This document shows, in pieces, positions 41,532 to 49,727 of a stretch of 64,000 nucleotides of DNA. Each line of letters opens with the position of its first letter. Within the stretch, counting starts at the first letter, position 1. The translations under genes were made by a program, and so were the position numbers. Under the pieces are notes generated by a model. That model did no database searches, was not told where the DNA came from, and saw only the letters and a program-made list of their open reading frames with translations. This DNA comes from Nevskia soli DSM 19509 (GTDB taxonomy: Bacteria > Pseudomonadota > Gammaproteobacteria > Nevskiales > Nevskiaceae), in the NCBI RefSeq assembly GCF_000711955.1, contig NZ_JONR01000015.1, positions 80,781 to 144,780 of the forward strand, written 5' to 3'.

Positions 41532-44138
41532 CTATGGGCAGTCCGCCGGCGTGCCCGTCACCTGGAACGCGCTGCTGACCCCCTCGTAAGGCTGCGCCGG
41601 CTTGCTGGCGGAGAGCCGCGACACACCTTCGTGGCGGATGCGGTAGGTGCCGGCCGGCGTATCCAGCGGAATCTTCCACAGCGCTTCCGCCGTCGAGGCG
41701 CCGCTGATGCCCAGCTCCGTGTTGAGCAGGCTGGCATTGGAATGCCAGATGAAGTTCAGGTCCGGCCGGCCATCGCTGCCCACCACGTCCCAGCCGCCCT
41801 GCGCGTTCTGCCGCTCGACGTAAAGATAGGACGACATGGTCTTCAGGTCGTTGCCGGGATAGCCGGCGACGAACGTCACGTCCACCGTATCGCCCTGCGC
41901 ATAACTCTTGGCGGCGTCCGTCACCAGCTTGCCGAAAGAACCCGGCGCATCCACCGTCACCGGCGAAGCCGGCCCGGTGCTGAAGCTCATCGCCGCAACG
42001 CCTGCGGGCGCGGGCTGTCCCTCGGCCATGGCCAGCGCCAGCTTGCGCGCTTCCTGCTGCGTGGCCGCGAGCTGCCAGGGACCGGCATAGGTCGAGTTGC
42101 CTTCATACATCTGCGCCGAGTATTCCTCGCGCGTCGTCATGTAGTGCAGGTAATCATTGGACAGGCCGGAGATCACCACCGTGTCCACGCCCACCGGGCT
42201 CAGCGCATCCAGCACCGTCTTGCGCAGGCGCCGCCCGGCCATGGTGGTTACCTCGAACGGCACCGCGAGTATGGCCAGGTTGCCGAGGCGGAAGATCTGG
42301 AACGGCACCGGATTCTTCTCCGAGCCGAGCAGTACCGGCTTCTCGTTCTGGCAGGCGTATTGCGGCTCCACTGTCTTGAGCGTGCACAGCAGCGGCGCCA
42401 CCACGCCGGTGGCGAGCACGCCGGGGAAGGGCACCGTCAGCGGCTGGTCGTTCTGCTCCAGCACCAGATAACCGGTGCCGTTGAACAGGCCGTTGTAGCC
42501 GGTGCGGATTTCCTGCTTGTACGGCGAGGGCGCATCGGCGACGCAGACATTGCCGGCCGCCAGCGGTCCCGGTCCGTTGACGCCGCCGGCGCCGAAGCCC
42601 ACACCCATGCCGGTGCCGCAGGTGGTCTTGGCCGGCGTGTACAGCGCCGCCGGCAGGTCGGGATAGGTCAGTCCGGCCAGCACCACCGGATCGGTGATGG
42701 CATCGTTGCTGAAGTCGGCGTAGAAGAAGCGGTAATCCACCGGCCCGGTCAGCGCATTGCCCTGGGTGAACTGGGTCAGCGCCTGCGCCAGCTGCTTGGT
42801 GCCGGAGATCGCGGTCGCTTCCTGCTGGCCGCGCTGGTAGCCGGCCTCGTTGAAGTTGTAGGGATCGTCGCTGCCGCCGCGATAGCGGTAGGGCACGCCC
42901 TGTCCCGGCCCGTTGCCGCCGTTCACATCCTTGTCGAACACATACAGGTCCGGCACCGTGTCGCCCTCATCGGTCTGGGCGAAGGCGGCGACGAAGTTGT
43001 CCGCGCCGTCGGGCGTGGTGCCCGCATCCGGCAGATAGCGCGTGCCCATCAGCTTCTCGAAGCCGAGCGAGGCATAGCCCTTGTTGTCGCTGGAGAGCAG
43101 CAGGTCGTGGTTGCTCATCGAGGTGGGATGCACCGCGAACCAGTTGAGCACGCCGGCCACCGAGCCGTTGCCGCGCACCAGGTTGAGCTGCACGAAGCGC
43201 TTCTCCACATCGACCTCATGGCCCTCCTGGTCCACGTACTGCGCGCGCTCGGATGGCGCATCCTGCCGGTAGGCCGGCGGCGAGCGGTTGACGTTGGCAT
43301 TGAGCAACTGGCCGATCGACATCTTGATGCCGGCGCTGTCCGGATGCGCCTCGAGGTTGGCATGGGCGCGGCGGATCGCCTGCACGATGCCGCCGACGAT
43401 GGCATTGACGTTGTCGTCATCGTAATTGGCGTCGCTGAAGATCAGGCTTTCCACCCACACCAGCGGATTGTCCAGCAGCGCGGGCAGGGTGGACGACAGG
43501 TCGGGCAGCACCGGCACGCCGAAGCCGCCGCCGGCGGTGTGGGTATGCGTGGCGGACAGCATCACGTTGTCGGCGCTGTAGTACCGCTTCAGCGTCGCAT
43601 CCGCGGCGATGCGCTTCAGCACTTCCTGGTGCACCAGCCCGGACAGCGCGCCCACATCGTCGGAAACGAAGGCCACGCGCTTGCCGTTGCAGGGCGACTC
43701 GATGGCGAAGGCGCGGGCATACAGGCGGATGTGGATGCCGTTCGGCGCCTGCGGCGGAATCACCATGCCGAACATGTCGGCATGCCCGGTGGGATTGCCG
43801 CCGATCGGCCCGGTGGTGTCGTATAGCCCGCTGCCGAAGCGGAACTGCCCGTTGCCGTTGCAGGCTCCCGCCGGCTGCGGCCCCGGGTTGGCCAGCGGCA
43901 ACTCGATCGCGCTCGGCGCGTCCGGCTGGTGGGTATGTGTGTAGGTCACCCCGTCGATGACCAGGTCCGGCGTGGTGCCGACCTGCAGGCGCGGGCTCTT
44001 CAGCACGCAATACGCCTGTGGCGGCAGCTGCGCCGTCCCCGAGCCGCCGCCGGATACCGGCTTCGAGCTGCCGCATCCGTAGAGCAGCGCGCCGCTGCCC
44101 AGGCCCAACACCGCCAACGCCAGAATTCTTCCCTTCAT
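41532..44138 (-). CDS. Neutral/alkaline ceramidase-like lipoprotein
   Basis: An 868-residue exported protein of the neutral/alkaline non-lysosomal ceramidase family. Lipoprotein leader LAVLGLGSGALLYGCGSS with Cys at residue 22. Family motifs: ATHTHTAGGG, NWFAVHPTSMSNHDLL, LGNLAILAVPFEVTTMAGRRLRKTVLD; C-terminal beta domain ends in GTYRIRHEGVSR. Zinc-dependent members cleave the amide of ceramide. Here the substrate may be another N-acyl lipid. Start at 44138 (MKGRIL) is preceded by GGGAAGAT. It lies downstream of apbE in the same direction, 125 bp apart, so it might be expressed with the redox operon. Confidence 0.85.
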   Translation of the reverse strand: MKGRILALAVLGLGSGALLYGCGSSKPVSGGGSGTAQLPPQAYCVLKSPRLQVGTTPDLVIDGVTYTHTHQPDAPSAIELPLANPGPQPAGACNGNGQFRFGSGLYDTTGPIGGNPTGHADMFGMVIPPQAPNGIHIRLYARAFAIESPCNGKRVAFVSDDVGALSGLVHQEVLKRIAADATLKRYYSADNVMLSATHTHTAGGGFGVPVLPDLSSTLPALLDNPLVWVESLIFSDANYDDDNVNAIVGGIVQAIRRAHANLEAHPDSAGIKMSIGQLLNANVNRSPPAYRQDAPSERAQYVDQEGHEVDVEKRFVQLNLVRGNGSVAGVLNWFAVHPTSMSNHDLLLSSDNKGYASLGFEKLMGTRYLPDAGTTPDGADNFVAAFAQTDEGDTVPDLYVFDKDVNGGNGPGQGVPYRYRGGSDDPYNFNEAGYQRGQQEATAISGTKQLAQALTQFTQGNALTGPVDYRFFYADFSNDAITDPVVLAGLTYPDLPAALYTPAKTTCGTGMGVGFGAGGVNGPGPLAAGNVCVADAPSPYKQEIRTGYNGLFNGTGYLVLEQNDQPLTVPFPGVLATGVVAPLLCTLKTVEPQYACQNEKPVLLGSEKNPVPFQIFRLGNLAILAVPFEVTTMAGRRLRKTVLDALSPVGVDTVVISGLSNDYLHYMTTREEYSAQMYEGNSTYAGPWQLAATQQEARKLALAMAEGQPAPAGVAAMSFSTGPASPVTVDAPGSFGKLVTDAAKSYAQGDTVDVTFVAGYPGNDLKTMSSYLYVERQNAQGGWDVVGSDGRPDLNFIWHSNASLLNTELGISGASTAEALWKIPLDTPAGTYRIRHEGVSRLSASKPAQPYEGVSSAFQVTGTPADCP

Positions 44139-44263
44139 GCCATCTTCCCGGTGGATGATTGCCGCAACTCCGGCAACTGGCGAAGAATCGACCGCAGACG
44201 GGCATGGCCGCTTGACATCCCATGCCAAGGCGCAGGGTCCGGACGGCGAAATCCCCGGCGGCG

Positions 44264-45199
44264 CTAGGTGCGTGTGAGCGGGCCGTGCGCCGGAACAGTG
44301 CGGTGCTCAACCGTGCCGGCCAACACGCCGTCCGCCGCCACGCAAAGGTGGCGCAACCCCAGTTCGCCCAGCCAGCGCGGCCCTGCTTCCGCGCCCTTGA
44401 GCATGGCGATGGTGGACGCGGTACCGGCGATCAGGCACTGCGGCGCCACCACGCTTACTGCGGACAGCCCGCGCACCGGCCAGCCGGTCTTCGGATTCAG
44501 CAGATGGCTGTAGCGCAGCCCATCGACTTCGAAATAGCGCTCATAGTCGCCGCTGCTGGCGATGGCGCCCGCAGCCAGCGGAATCGTCGCCAGCGCCTGC
44601 TCTGGCGCACGCGGATGGCGCACGCCGATCTGCCAGGGCGCACCATCGGGATGCGCCCCGATCAGCGCGATATCGCCGGCCAGTTCCACGAAACCATGCC
44701 GCGCTCCCGCGTCGCGGCAAGCCTGCGCCGCGCGGTCCGCCGCGTATTCCTTGACGTAACCGCCGAAGTCCAGCTCCATCCCGGCCAGTGGCAACACCAG
44801 CCGCGGCCGCTCCCAGCGCACGCGCTGCCAGCCGATCAGCGGCAGGATGCCGTCGATCTCCGCTTGCGCGGGCACGCGCCGCGCCTTGAAGTCCCACACC
44901 CGCCGCAGCACCCCGGAAGTGATGTCGAACAAACCCCCGCTCTGCTCCCAGGCGGTTTGCGCATAGTCGAGCAGCGCGGCACTCTCCGCATCCGCCTCGA
45001 TGCCGCGCGCATCACCGGCGGAGCGGTTGACCAGGGTGGTGAAGCTGTCCTCGCGATAGCGCGAATAGCGCTGCTCCAGCCGCAGGATTTCCGCCTTGGC
45101 CACGGCGGCATGGCGGTCCGCCTGCGCGCGGTCGTCTGCATGGAGGCGGACCTCGCAGGGCCCGCCCATCGCCTTGAAGCGGTAGCTGAAGACTTCCAT
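44264..45199 (-). CDS. apbE: FAD:protein FMN transferase (ApbE-like), DUF3570-associated type
   Basis: A 311-residue ApbE-family protein, predicted to attach FMN to Ser/Thr of a partner protein outside the cytoplasm. Motifs: MGGPCEVRL, GLFDITSGVLRRVW, LDFGGYVKEYAADRA, ASSGDYERYFEVDGLRYSHLLNPKTGWPV. The segment that in typical ApbE reads ADALATA (metal-binding Asp) here reads AGTASTIAM, so that Asp is replaced by Gly. No signal peptide is obvious. It is the last gene of the TlpA-DUF4266-DUF3570-ApbE operon. Flavinylation of the DUF3570 product is the likely job. Confidence 0.88.
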   Translation of the reverse strand: MEVFSYRFKAMGGPCEVRLHADDRAQADRHAAVAKAEILRLEQRYSRYREDSFTTLVNRSAGDARGIEADAESAALLDYAQTAWEQSGGLFDITSGVLRRVWDFKARRVPAQAEIDGILPLIGWQRVRWERPRLVLPLAGMELDFGGYVKEYAADRAAQACRDAGARHGFVELAGDIALIGAHPDGAPWQIGVRHPRAPEQALATIPLAAGAIASSGDYERYFEVDGLRYSHLLNPKTGWPVRGLSAVSVVAPQCLIAGTASTIAMLKGAEAGPRWLGELGLRHLCVAADGVLAGTVEHRTVPAHGPLTRT

Positions 45200-45266
45200 T
45201 CCGGTCTTATTGCACGAAACGGCAAGGCGCGTGAAGCATCGGTCCCATCGGCATTGCCGCGCAATC

Positions 45267-46502
45267 TCAGAACGTCTTCACGATCCCCGCCGAGAACACC
45301 TGGAACCGCACCAGCGCCGGATTCTCCACCTCGATGCTGCGGATCGAGTAGGCGCCGCCGCTGCTGTAGTGCTCGTAGCGCAGACTCAGGTTCCAGCTGC
45401 CCAGGCGCTTGTACACACCCAGGCTTTCGCTGAGCGCGCCGAACGGCGACAGGCGATAGTCGCTGGAATACAGGCCGTTGTTCTGCGCCGCGTTGTAATA
45501 CGGCTGGTAGAAATCGGCCTGGCTCTGGCTGTACCAGCGCACCCGCGGCACCAGCGCCCAGCTCCACGGCAAGGTCTGGTACCAGGCCAGCTCTGCGGTA
45601 TGGGCGGTGATGCCCCAGTCGTCGTGATAGTAGCGGTAGTCCAGGTGCACCACCGCATCCAGCGCCGCCACGTTCTGGCGCAGGCGCGTGATCCAGGCCA
45701 GCTTGCGGCGGTTGCCGGGCCGCGCGTCGTTGACCGTGTTGCCGGCCACATAGGCCATCTTGTACGGATCGGACAGATAGCCGTTCTGGTAGGTGAAGCT
45801 GACGCTGCTCTGCAGCACCGTCTCCCCGCCCAGCACCTGCGCCAGCCCGGCATAGCCGGTTACCTCGTAGTTGTCGGCGTGGGCGATGCGGGTGGGGAAG
45901 CGCGTCGATGCGCCCTCGGTCGGGTCGAGGTCATTGTGGGTGTAGCCCACGCCGCCGCTCAGCGTGGTCAGCTTGTTGTTGAAGTCCCAGCTGCCTTCGA
46001 GCCCGCCGTTGGCGCCGCGGTAGTCGCGCTCGTTGGAATAGCCGGCGAGCACGCTGCCGGTGACGGCGCCGAAGCGCTCGTTGGCGCGCACCTGCAAGGC
46101 CTGGCGGAAGTCGTGGATGGACGCGCCGCTCATCACCTGCACCGGCTTGCCCTTGGCGTCCGGCAGGATGAACCAGGGCGAGGCGCCGCTCATCGTCTCC
46201 ACCGTCGCGTCGGCAGTCAGGTCCGCCTTCGAGCCGAGCCGCGTGGCGATGCGGAACTGGTGCGACTCGACGTTATAGCGCTCGCTGTCCTGGCCGCTGG
46301 AAGTCTTGCTGCCGGCGATGTGCCCTTCGTCGTAATACGAGAAACGGTAGTCGAGCAGGGTGCTGTCGCGCTGCGCCGACGGCATCGGGTCGCCGGCCAG
46401 ATCCTGCGCCTGCGCGCTCATGCCGGGAATGGCGAGCGCGGAAGCGGTGAGGGCGAGCAGGGCCTGGTTGAGCGGTACGCTCGGATTCTTCTTCGGGGGC
46501 AT
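45267..46502 (-). CDS. DUF3570 outer-membrane beta-barrel protein, candidate flavinylation target
   Basis: A 411-residue exported protein of the DUF3570 family: signal peptide (QALLALTASALAIPGMSAQA), then alternating beta strands with Tyr/aromatic girdles (SSVSFTYQNGY, VVHLDYRYYHDDWG, ALVPRVRWYSQSQADFYQPYY, LSLRYEHYSS) and C-terminal aromatic F (GIVKTF), as in outer-membrane porin-like barrels. It contains two MSGAS motifs (ETMSGAS at 102-108 and QVMSGAS at 122-128). They resemble the D-x-x-[ST]-G-A-[ST] motif used by ApbE to attach FMN. Next to DUF4266, TlpA and ApbE genes in one operon. Confidence 0.88.
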   Translation of the reverse strand: MPPKKNPSVPLNQALLALTASALAIPGMSAQAQDLAGDPMPSAQRDSTLLDYRFSYYDEGHIAGSKTSSGQDSERYNVESHQFRIATRLGSKADLTADATVETMSGASPWFILPDAKGKPVQVMSGASIHDFRQALQVRANERFGAVTGSVLAGYSNERDYRGANGGLEGSWDFNNKLTTLSGGVGYTHNDLDPTEGASTRFPTRIAHADNYEVTGYAGLAQVLGGETVLQSSVSFTYQNGYLSDPYKMAYVAGNTVNDARPGNRRKLAWITRLRQNVAALDAVVHLDYRYYHDDWGITAHTAELAWYQTLPWSWALVPRVRWYSQSQADFYQPYYNAAQNNGLYSSDYRLSPFGALSESLGVYKRLGSWNLSLRYEHYSSGGAYSIRSIEVENPALVRFQVFSAGIVKTF

Positions 46503-46514
46503 GGGCGGCCTCGC

Positions 46515-46739
46515 TCAATTGCAACCGCAGCCGCCGCCACCGACGGTCGCGCTGCCGCTCGCCGCCTCCTTGCTGTCGTAGGTGTGCTGGCGTATCGCCG
46601 CATCCACCGGGTCCGGATCCCAGGCCATCTCCGGCTGCGCCAGGTCACCGCGTTGCCAGGCCTTCGGCTGCATGCCGCTGCAACCGCAGAGCAGCGCCAC
46701 GCCCATCACCAGCACTCCCCATCGCATTCCCTGAGTCAT
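46515..46739 (-). CDS. DUF4266 lipoprotein with C-terminal GGGGCGCN
   Basis: A 74-residue small exported protein. The leader MRWGVLVMGVALLCGCSG has a lipobox with Cys20. The DUF4266 core is KAWQRGDLAQPEMAWDPDPVDAAIRQHTYDSKEAASGSATV. The protein ends in GGGGCGCN, a Gly/Cys tail typical of the family; the two Cys may form a redox or metal site. ATGA overlap with the TlpA-like gene upstream and 12 bp to DUF3570 downstream show an operon. Function is not known; the association with a thiol oxidoreductase suggests that its Cys pair is reduced or oxidised. Confidence 0.9.
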   Translation of the reverse strand: MTQGMRWGVLVMGVALLCGCSGMQPKAWQRGDLAQPEMAWDPDPVDAAIRQHTYDSKEAASGSATVGGGGCGCN

Positions 46740-47194
46740 TTTTCCTCCAGCAGTTGTGCGACCGCCTTGTGCAGCGGTTCGATATCGTTCTTTTCAAAGC
46801 CCACGTGCATCTGCCTCACCTGGCCCTTGCGATCCACCAGGTAGGAAGCCGGCATGCCGTTCACCGCATAACGCTCCGCCAGCTCGCCCTGCGCATCCGG
46901 CACCTGCGGATAACTCAGGCGCAGCGTCTTCAGCAGCTTCTCGCCATCCTGCGGATGCTGGTCCACATCCACGCCGATCACCTCGAAACCGCCGGCATGC
47001 AACTCCTGCCGCAGCGCCTCGTAACGCGGCAGCGCCTGCAGACAGGGTCCGCACCAGGAGGCCCAGAAATCCACCAGCACCACCTTCCCGCGCTGCGCCT
47101 CCAGCGCCGGGAAAAGCGGCGCCGGCTGGCCCGTTTCGGCGGCGCCGGCAAGCAGCGGCAGGCTCAGTGCGCATGCGCACAGGACGCGGTTCAT
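46736..47194 (-). CDS. TlpA-family thioredoxin-like disulfide reductase
   Basis: A 152-residue periplasmic thioredoxin-fold protein. Signal peptide MNRVLCACALSLPLLAGAAE. Thioredoxin fold with WASWCGPC (Cys48, Cys51) and the cis-Pro region NGMPASYLVDRKG. TlpA/ResA-type proteins reduce disulfides in the periplasm, often for cytochrome c maturation. It is the first gene of the operon with DUF4266, DUF3570 and ApbE, and the operator at 47221 lies 27 bp upstream of its ATG. The nearby three-haem cytochrome fits a role in haem or thiol handling. Confidence 0.93.
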   Translation of the reverse strand: MNRVLCACALSLPLLAGAAETGQPAPLFPALEAQRGKVVLVDFWASWCGPCLQALPRYEALRQELHAGGFEVIGVDVDQHPQDGEKLLKTLRLSYPQVPDAQGELAERYAVNGMPASYLVDRKGQVRQMHVGFEKNDIEPLHKAVAQLLEEK

Positions 47195-47220
47195 GGACGG
47201 AATCTAACGCAATTTCCCGG

Positions 47221-47240
47221 AAATAGACAAATGTCTATTT
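47221..47240. promoter_or_regulatory. TetR-type operator before the TlpA-DUF4266-DUF3570-ApbE operon
   Basis: AAATAGACAAATGTCTATTT, a near-perfect palindrome (9-bp arms, 2-bp centre). Two further copies (16/20 and 17/20 identical) are in the TetR/cytochrome intergenic region at 50378 and 50402. Placed just upstream of the ATG at 47194, it could overlap the promoter. Confidence 0.7.
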
Positions 47241-47420
47241 ATAGGCTGAAGAACTACCGCGGCCGCCGCCCGGTCCTATCCCTGCCAAGGATAGGCGGCC
47301 GCCAAGGACCCCGCGAAGAACGGCAACGGCCGCACCCTGCCGCCGATCCCGCACGCGCAGTTCGTGCGGGACCTCGATGCCTGGGTTGCCGCCGGCGGTC
47401 CCTGTCCCGGCTGATCCCGC

Positions 47421-47909
47421 TCAGGCCGTGTTGTAACGGTGCAGGCGCTTGTCGCCGCGGCGCAAGCCCGGCCCCGCCATCGGCGTGACATCGCGCGCGG
47501 TCAGCGCTTCGCCGCATTCAGAACACACCATGACCGGCGTCGTCATGTGGCCGCAGGGATTGTGGCGATACACCACCGGAGGTCCCTTGCCCCGGTCCAT
47601 CCAGTGGTCGCCCCAGCGCACCAGGCTGAGCATCACCGGGTACAGGTCCTTGCCCTTGTCGGTGAGCCGGTACTCGTGGCGCAGCGGCTTGTCCTGGTAA
47701 GGCTCCTTGCGCAGCACCCCTTCCTCGACCAGCCGGCCGAGCCGGTCGGACAGGCGATGCCGCGCCATGCCCAGGTGCTCCCGGAATTCCTCGAAACGGC
47801 GCACGCCGAGGAAGCATTCACGCAGCACCAACAAGGTCCAGCGGTCGCCCACCACCGACAGGCTGCGCGCGATCGAGCAGGGTTGGTTTTCGATTTCGTC
47901 CCAGCGCAT
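47421..47909 (-). CDS. HxlR-family transcriptional regulator with C-terminal zinc-ribbon-like motif
   Basis: A 162-residue winged-helix regulator of the HxlR type (CSIARSLSVVGDRWTLLVLRECFLGVRRFEEFREHLGMARHRLSDRLGRLVEEGVLRKEPYQ). The C-terminal part has a CxxC/HxxC arrangement (HNPCGHMTTPVMVCSECGEAL), which may bind zinc. Start at 47909 is chosen because MRWDEIENQPCSIARSL is the family's beginning; a longer frame is possible. It is divergent from the SDR gene at 48002, and a palindromic operator lies in the spacer of that gene's promoter. HxlR proteins respond to aldehydes, quinones or hypochlorite stress. Confidence 0.9.
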   Translation of the reverse strand: MRWDEIENQPCSIARSLSVVGDRWTLLVLRECFLGVRRFEEFREHLGMARHRLSDRLGRLVEEGVLRKEPYQDKPLRHEYRLTDKGKDLYPVMLSLVRWGDHWMDRGKGPPVVYRHNPCGHMTTPVMVCSECGEALTARDVTPMAGPGLRRGDKRLHRYNTA

Positions 47910-47933
47910 GTCCACTCCGCCAAGCCTTGGCGA

Positions 47934-47962
47934 TTGACTAGTTCCAAAATGGAACCTACTCT
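47934..47962 (+). promoter_or_regulatory. Promoter of the atypical SDR gene with HxlR operator in its spacer
   Basis: TTGACT (47934-47939) and TACTCT (47957-47962) with a 17-bp spacer. The spacer holds GTTCCA-AAA-TGGAAC (47941-47955), a perfect inverted repeat. HxlR bound there would block RNA polymerase on the SDR gene and possibly also its own transcript. Confidence 0.75.
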
Positions 47963-48001
47963 GCAAGCAGAAGGCCGTCAATGCGGCGGAGGAGAGGCAT
48001 C

Positions 48002-48745
48002 ATGGAAAAGACGGGCAGTACGGACAAAGGCGTGGTGCTGGTGATCGGCGCCGGCGATGCCACCGGCGGCGCCATCGCCAAGCGCTTCGCCCGCGAAGGC
48101 TACTTTGCCTGCGTCACCCGCCGCAGCGCCGACAAGCTGCAGCCCCTCGTCGACGAAATCGTCGCAGCGGGCGGCCGCGCCCGCGGCTTCGCCTCCGACG
48201 CGCGCAAGGAAGAGGAAGTCGAGGCGCTGGTGCGGGAGATCGAGCAGGACATCGGCCCGATCGAAGTGCTGGTGTTCAACATCGGCGCCAACGTCCCCTG
48301 CAGCATCCTCGAAGAAACCGCGCGCAAATACTTCAAGATCTGGGAGATGGCCTGCCTCTCCGGCTTCCTCGCCGGCCGCGAGGTGGCGCGGCGCATGGTC
48401 AAGCGCGAACGAGGCACCATCCTCTTCACCGGCGCCACCGCGGGTTTGCGGGGCGCCGCCAACTTCGCCGCCTTCGCCGGCGCCAAGCACGCCCTGCGCG
48501 CGCTGGCGCAGAGCATGGCGCGTGAACTGGGACCGCGGAACATCCACGTCGCCCACGTCGTGGTCGACGGCGCCATCGACACCGACTTCATCAAGACCAG
48601 CTTCCCCGAGATGTACGCGCGCAAGGATCAGGACGGCATCCTCAACCCGGAGCACATCGCCGAGAACTACTGGCACCTGCACCGCCAGCCGCGCGACGCC
48701 TGGACATTCGAGCTGGACCTGCGCCCGTGGATGGAAAAGTGGTGA
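48002..48745 (+). CDS. Atypical short-chain dehydrogenase/reductase family protein
   Basis: A 247-residue SDR-fold protein. N-terminal nucleotide loop is VIGAGDATGGAIAK (instead of TGxxxGxG). The middle has NIGANVPCSILEET (NAG position). The active-site segment is TGATAGLRGAANFAAFAGAKHAL, so the catalytic Tyr of Y-x3-K is Phe. The Lys remains. I recall this AAFAGAK variant from a conserved bacterial SDR group, so the change need not mean loss of function. GGAGGAGAGG precedes ATG 48002. It is controlled by the HxlR operator, and followed by a DsbA-fold isomerase gene. Confidence 0.85.
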   Translation: MEKTGSTDKGVVLVIGAGDATGGAIAKRFAREGYFACVTRRSADKLQPLVDEIVAAGGRARGFASDARKEEEVEALVREIEQDIGPIEVLVFNIGANVPCSILEETARKYFKIWEMACLSGFLAGREVARRMVKRERGTILFTGATAGLRGAANFAAFAGAKHALRALAQSMARELGPRNIHVAHVVVDGAIDTDFIKTSFPEMYARKDQDGILNPEHIAENYWHLHRQPRDAWTFELDLRPWMEKW

Positions 48746-48818
48746 GCGCTTGATCCCGTTCGACAGGCGCGCGTAAAACAACAAACAATCGCTGCACATC
48801 GGCTCCGAGGAGCATCCC

Positions 48819-49412
48819 ATGAGCAAAACCATCGAGTTCTATTTCGACTTCGGCAGCCCCACCGCCTACCTGGCCTATACCCAGTTGCCGAAGATCGCCG
48901 CCGAGACCGGCGCCGAACTGGTCTACAAGCCGGTGTTGCTCGGCGGCATCTTCCAGGCCACGCAGAACGCCTCGCCGATGATGGTGCCGGCCAAGGGCAA
49001 GTACATGCTGCACGACCTGGCCCGCTTCGCCGCGCGCTACGGCGTGCCGTTGCAGCACAACACCCATTTCCCCATCAACACCCTGCAGATGATGCGCGGC
49101 GCCGTCGGCGTGCAGCAGCGCCTGCCGCAGCAGTTCGCGACCTACGTGGAAACCCTGTACCGCGGCATGTGGGTGGACGGCCTCAACCTCGGCGATCCCG
49201 CCGTGCTCGGCGCCACCCTGGCCAAGGCCGGCCTCGATCCGCAGGAAGTCCTCGCCCTCTGCGCCGATCCTGCCATCAAGGACCAGCTCAAGAGCGATAC
49301 CGAAGCGGCGGTCAAGCGCGGCCTGTTCGGCGTGCCGGTGATGTTCGTCGGCCGCGACATGTACTTCGGCCAGGACCGCCTGGACTTCGTGCGCGAAGCG
49401 CTGGCCGCCTAG
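48819..49412 (+). CDS. DsbA-fold 2-hydroxychromene-2-carboxylate isomerase-like protein
   Basis: A 197-residue kappa-GST/HCCA isomerase family protein, with FYFDFGSPTAYLAY near residues 7-20 and FGVPVMFVGRDMYFGQDRLDFVREAL at the C-terminus. The Ser after FDFG is the likely GSH-activating residue. It follows the atypical SDR by 73 bp in the same direction, so they may be co-transcribed under HxlR. A relative is at 5402; neither is with an obvious aromatic pathway. Confidence 0.9.
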   Translation: MSKTIEFYFDFGSPTAYLAYTQLPKIAAETGAELVYKPVLLGGIFQATQNASPMMVPAKGKYMLHDLARFAARYGVPLQHNTHFPINTLQMMRGAVGVQQRLPQQFATYVETLYRGMWVDGLNLGDPAVLGATLAKAGLDPQEVLALCADPAIKDQLKSDTEAAVKRGLFGVPVMFVGRDMYFGQDRLDFVREALAA

Positions 49413-49457
49413 CGTCTCATCGGCACTCTGCACGATGCGGAGTGCGGATGCCGTGAA

Positions 49458-49697
49458 CTAGAGATACGCGCCGCCACTGGCATGGAGCGGCTGCCCGGTG
49501 ATGTAACGCGCCCCGGATCCGCAGGGTAACTTCACCACCGCCGCGATCTCGCCCGCCTCGCCGCGCCGACCCAGCAGGGTCTTGCGCGAAGCGTGATGCG
49601 CCGGCGTGCCGCCGATGTCGATCATGGCGCTTGCCACGGACGGCCAGCCCGGGCTTTTCGATATGGGCAGGGCCTCGCCAGGGATGGCCGTGCGCAC
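49458..49697 (-). pseudogene. Remnant of a short-chain dehydrogenase C-terminus
   Basis: A short frame whose C-terminal 40 residues (GRRGEAGEIAAVVKLPCGSGARYITGQPLHASGGAYL) match the usual SDR ending (GRxGEPEEIAxVVxFLAS...YITGQxLxVDGG). The N-terminal two-thirds of an SDR is missing, and only degraded sequence precedes it. It lies between the isomerase and TetR genes. Probably a decayed paralogue of the SDR at 48002 or 21854. Confidence 0.7.
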
Positions 49698-49727
49698 CAG
49701 CCTGCAAGAGCGGGGTCCCTCCTTGAA

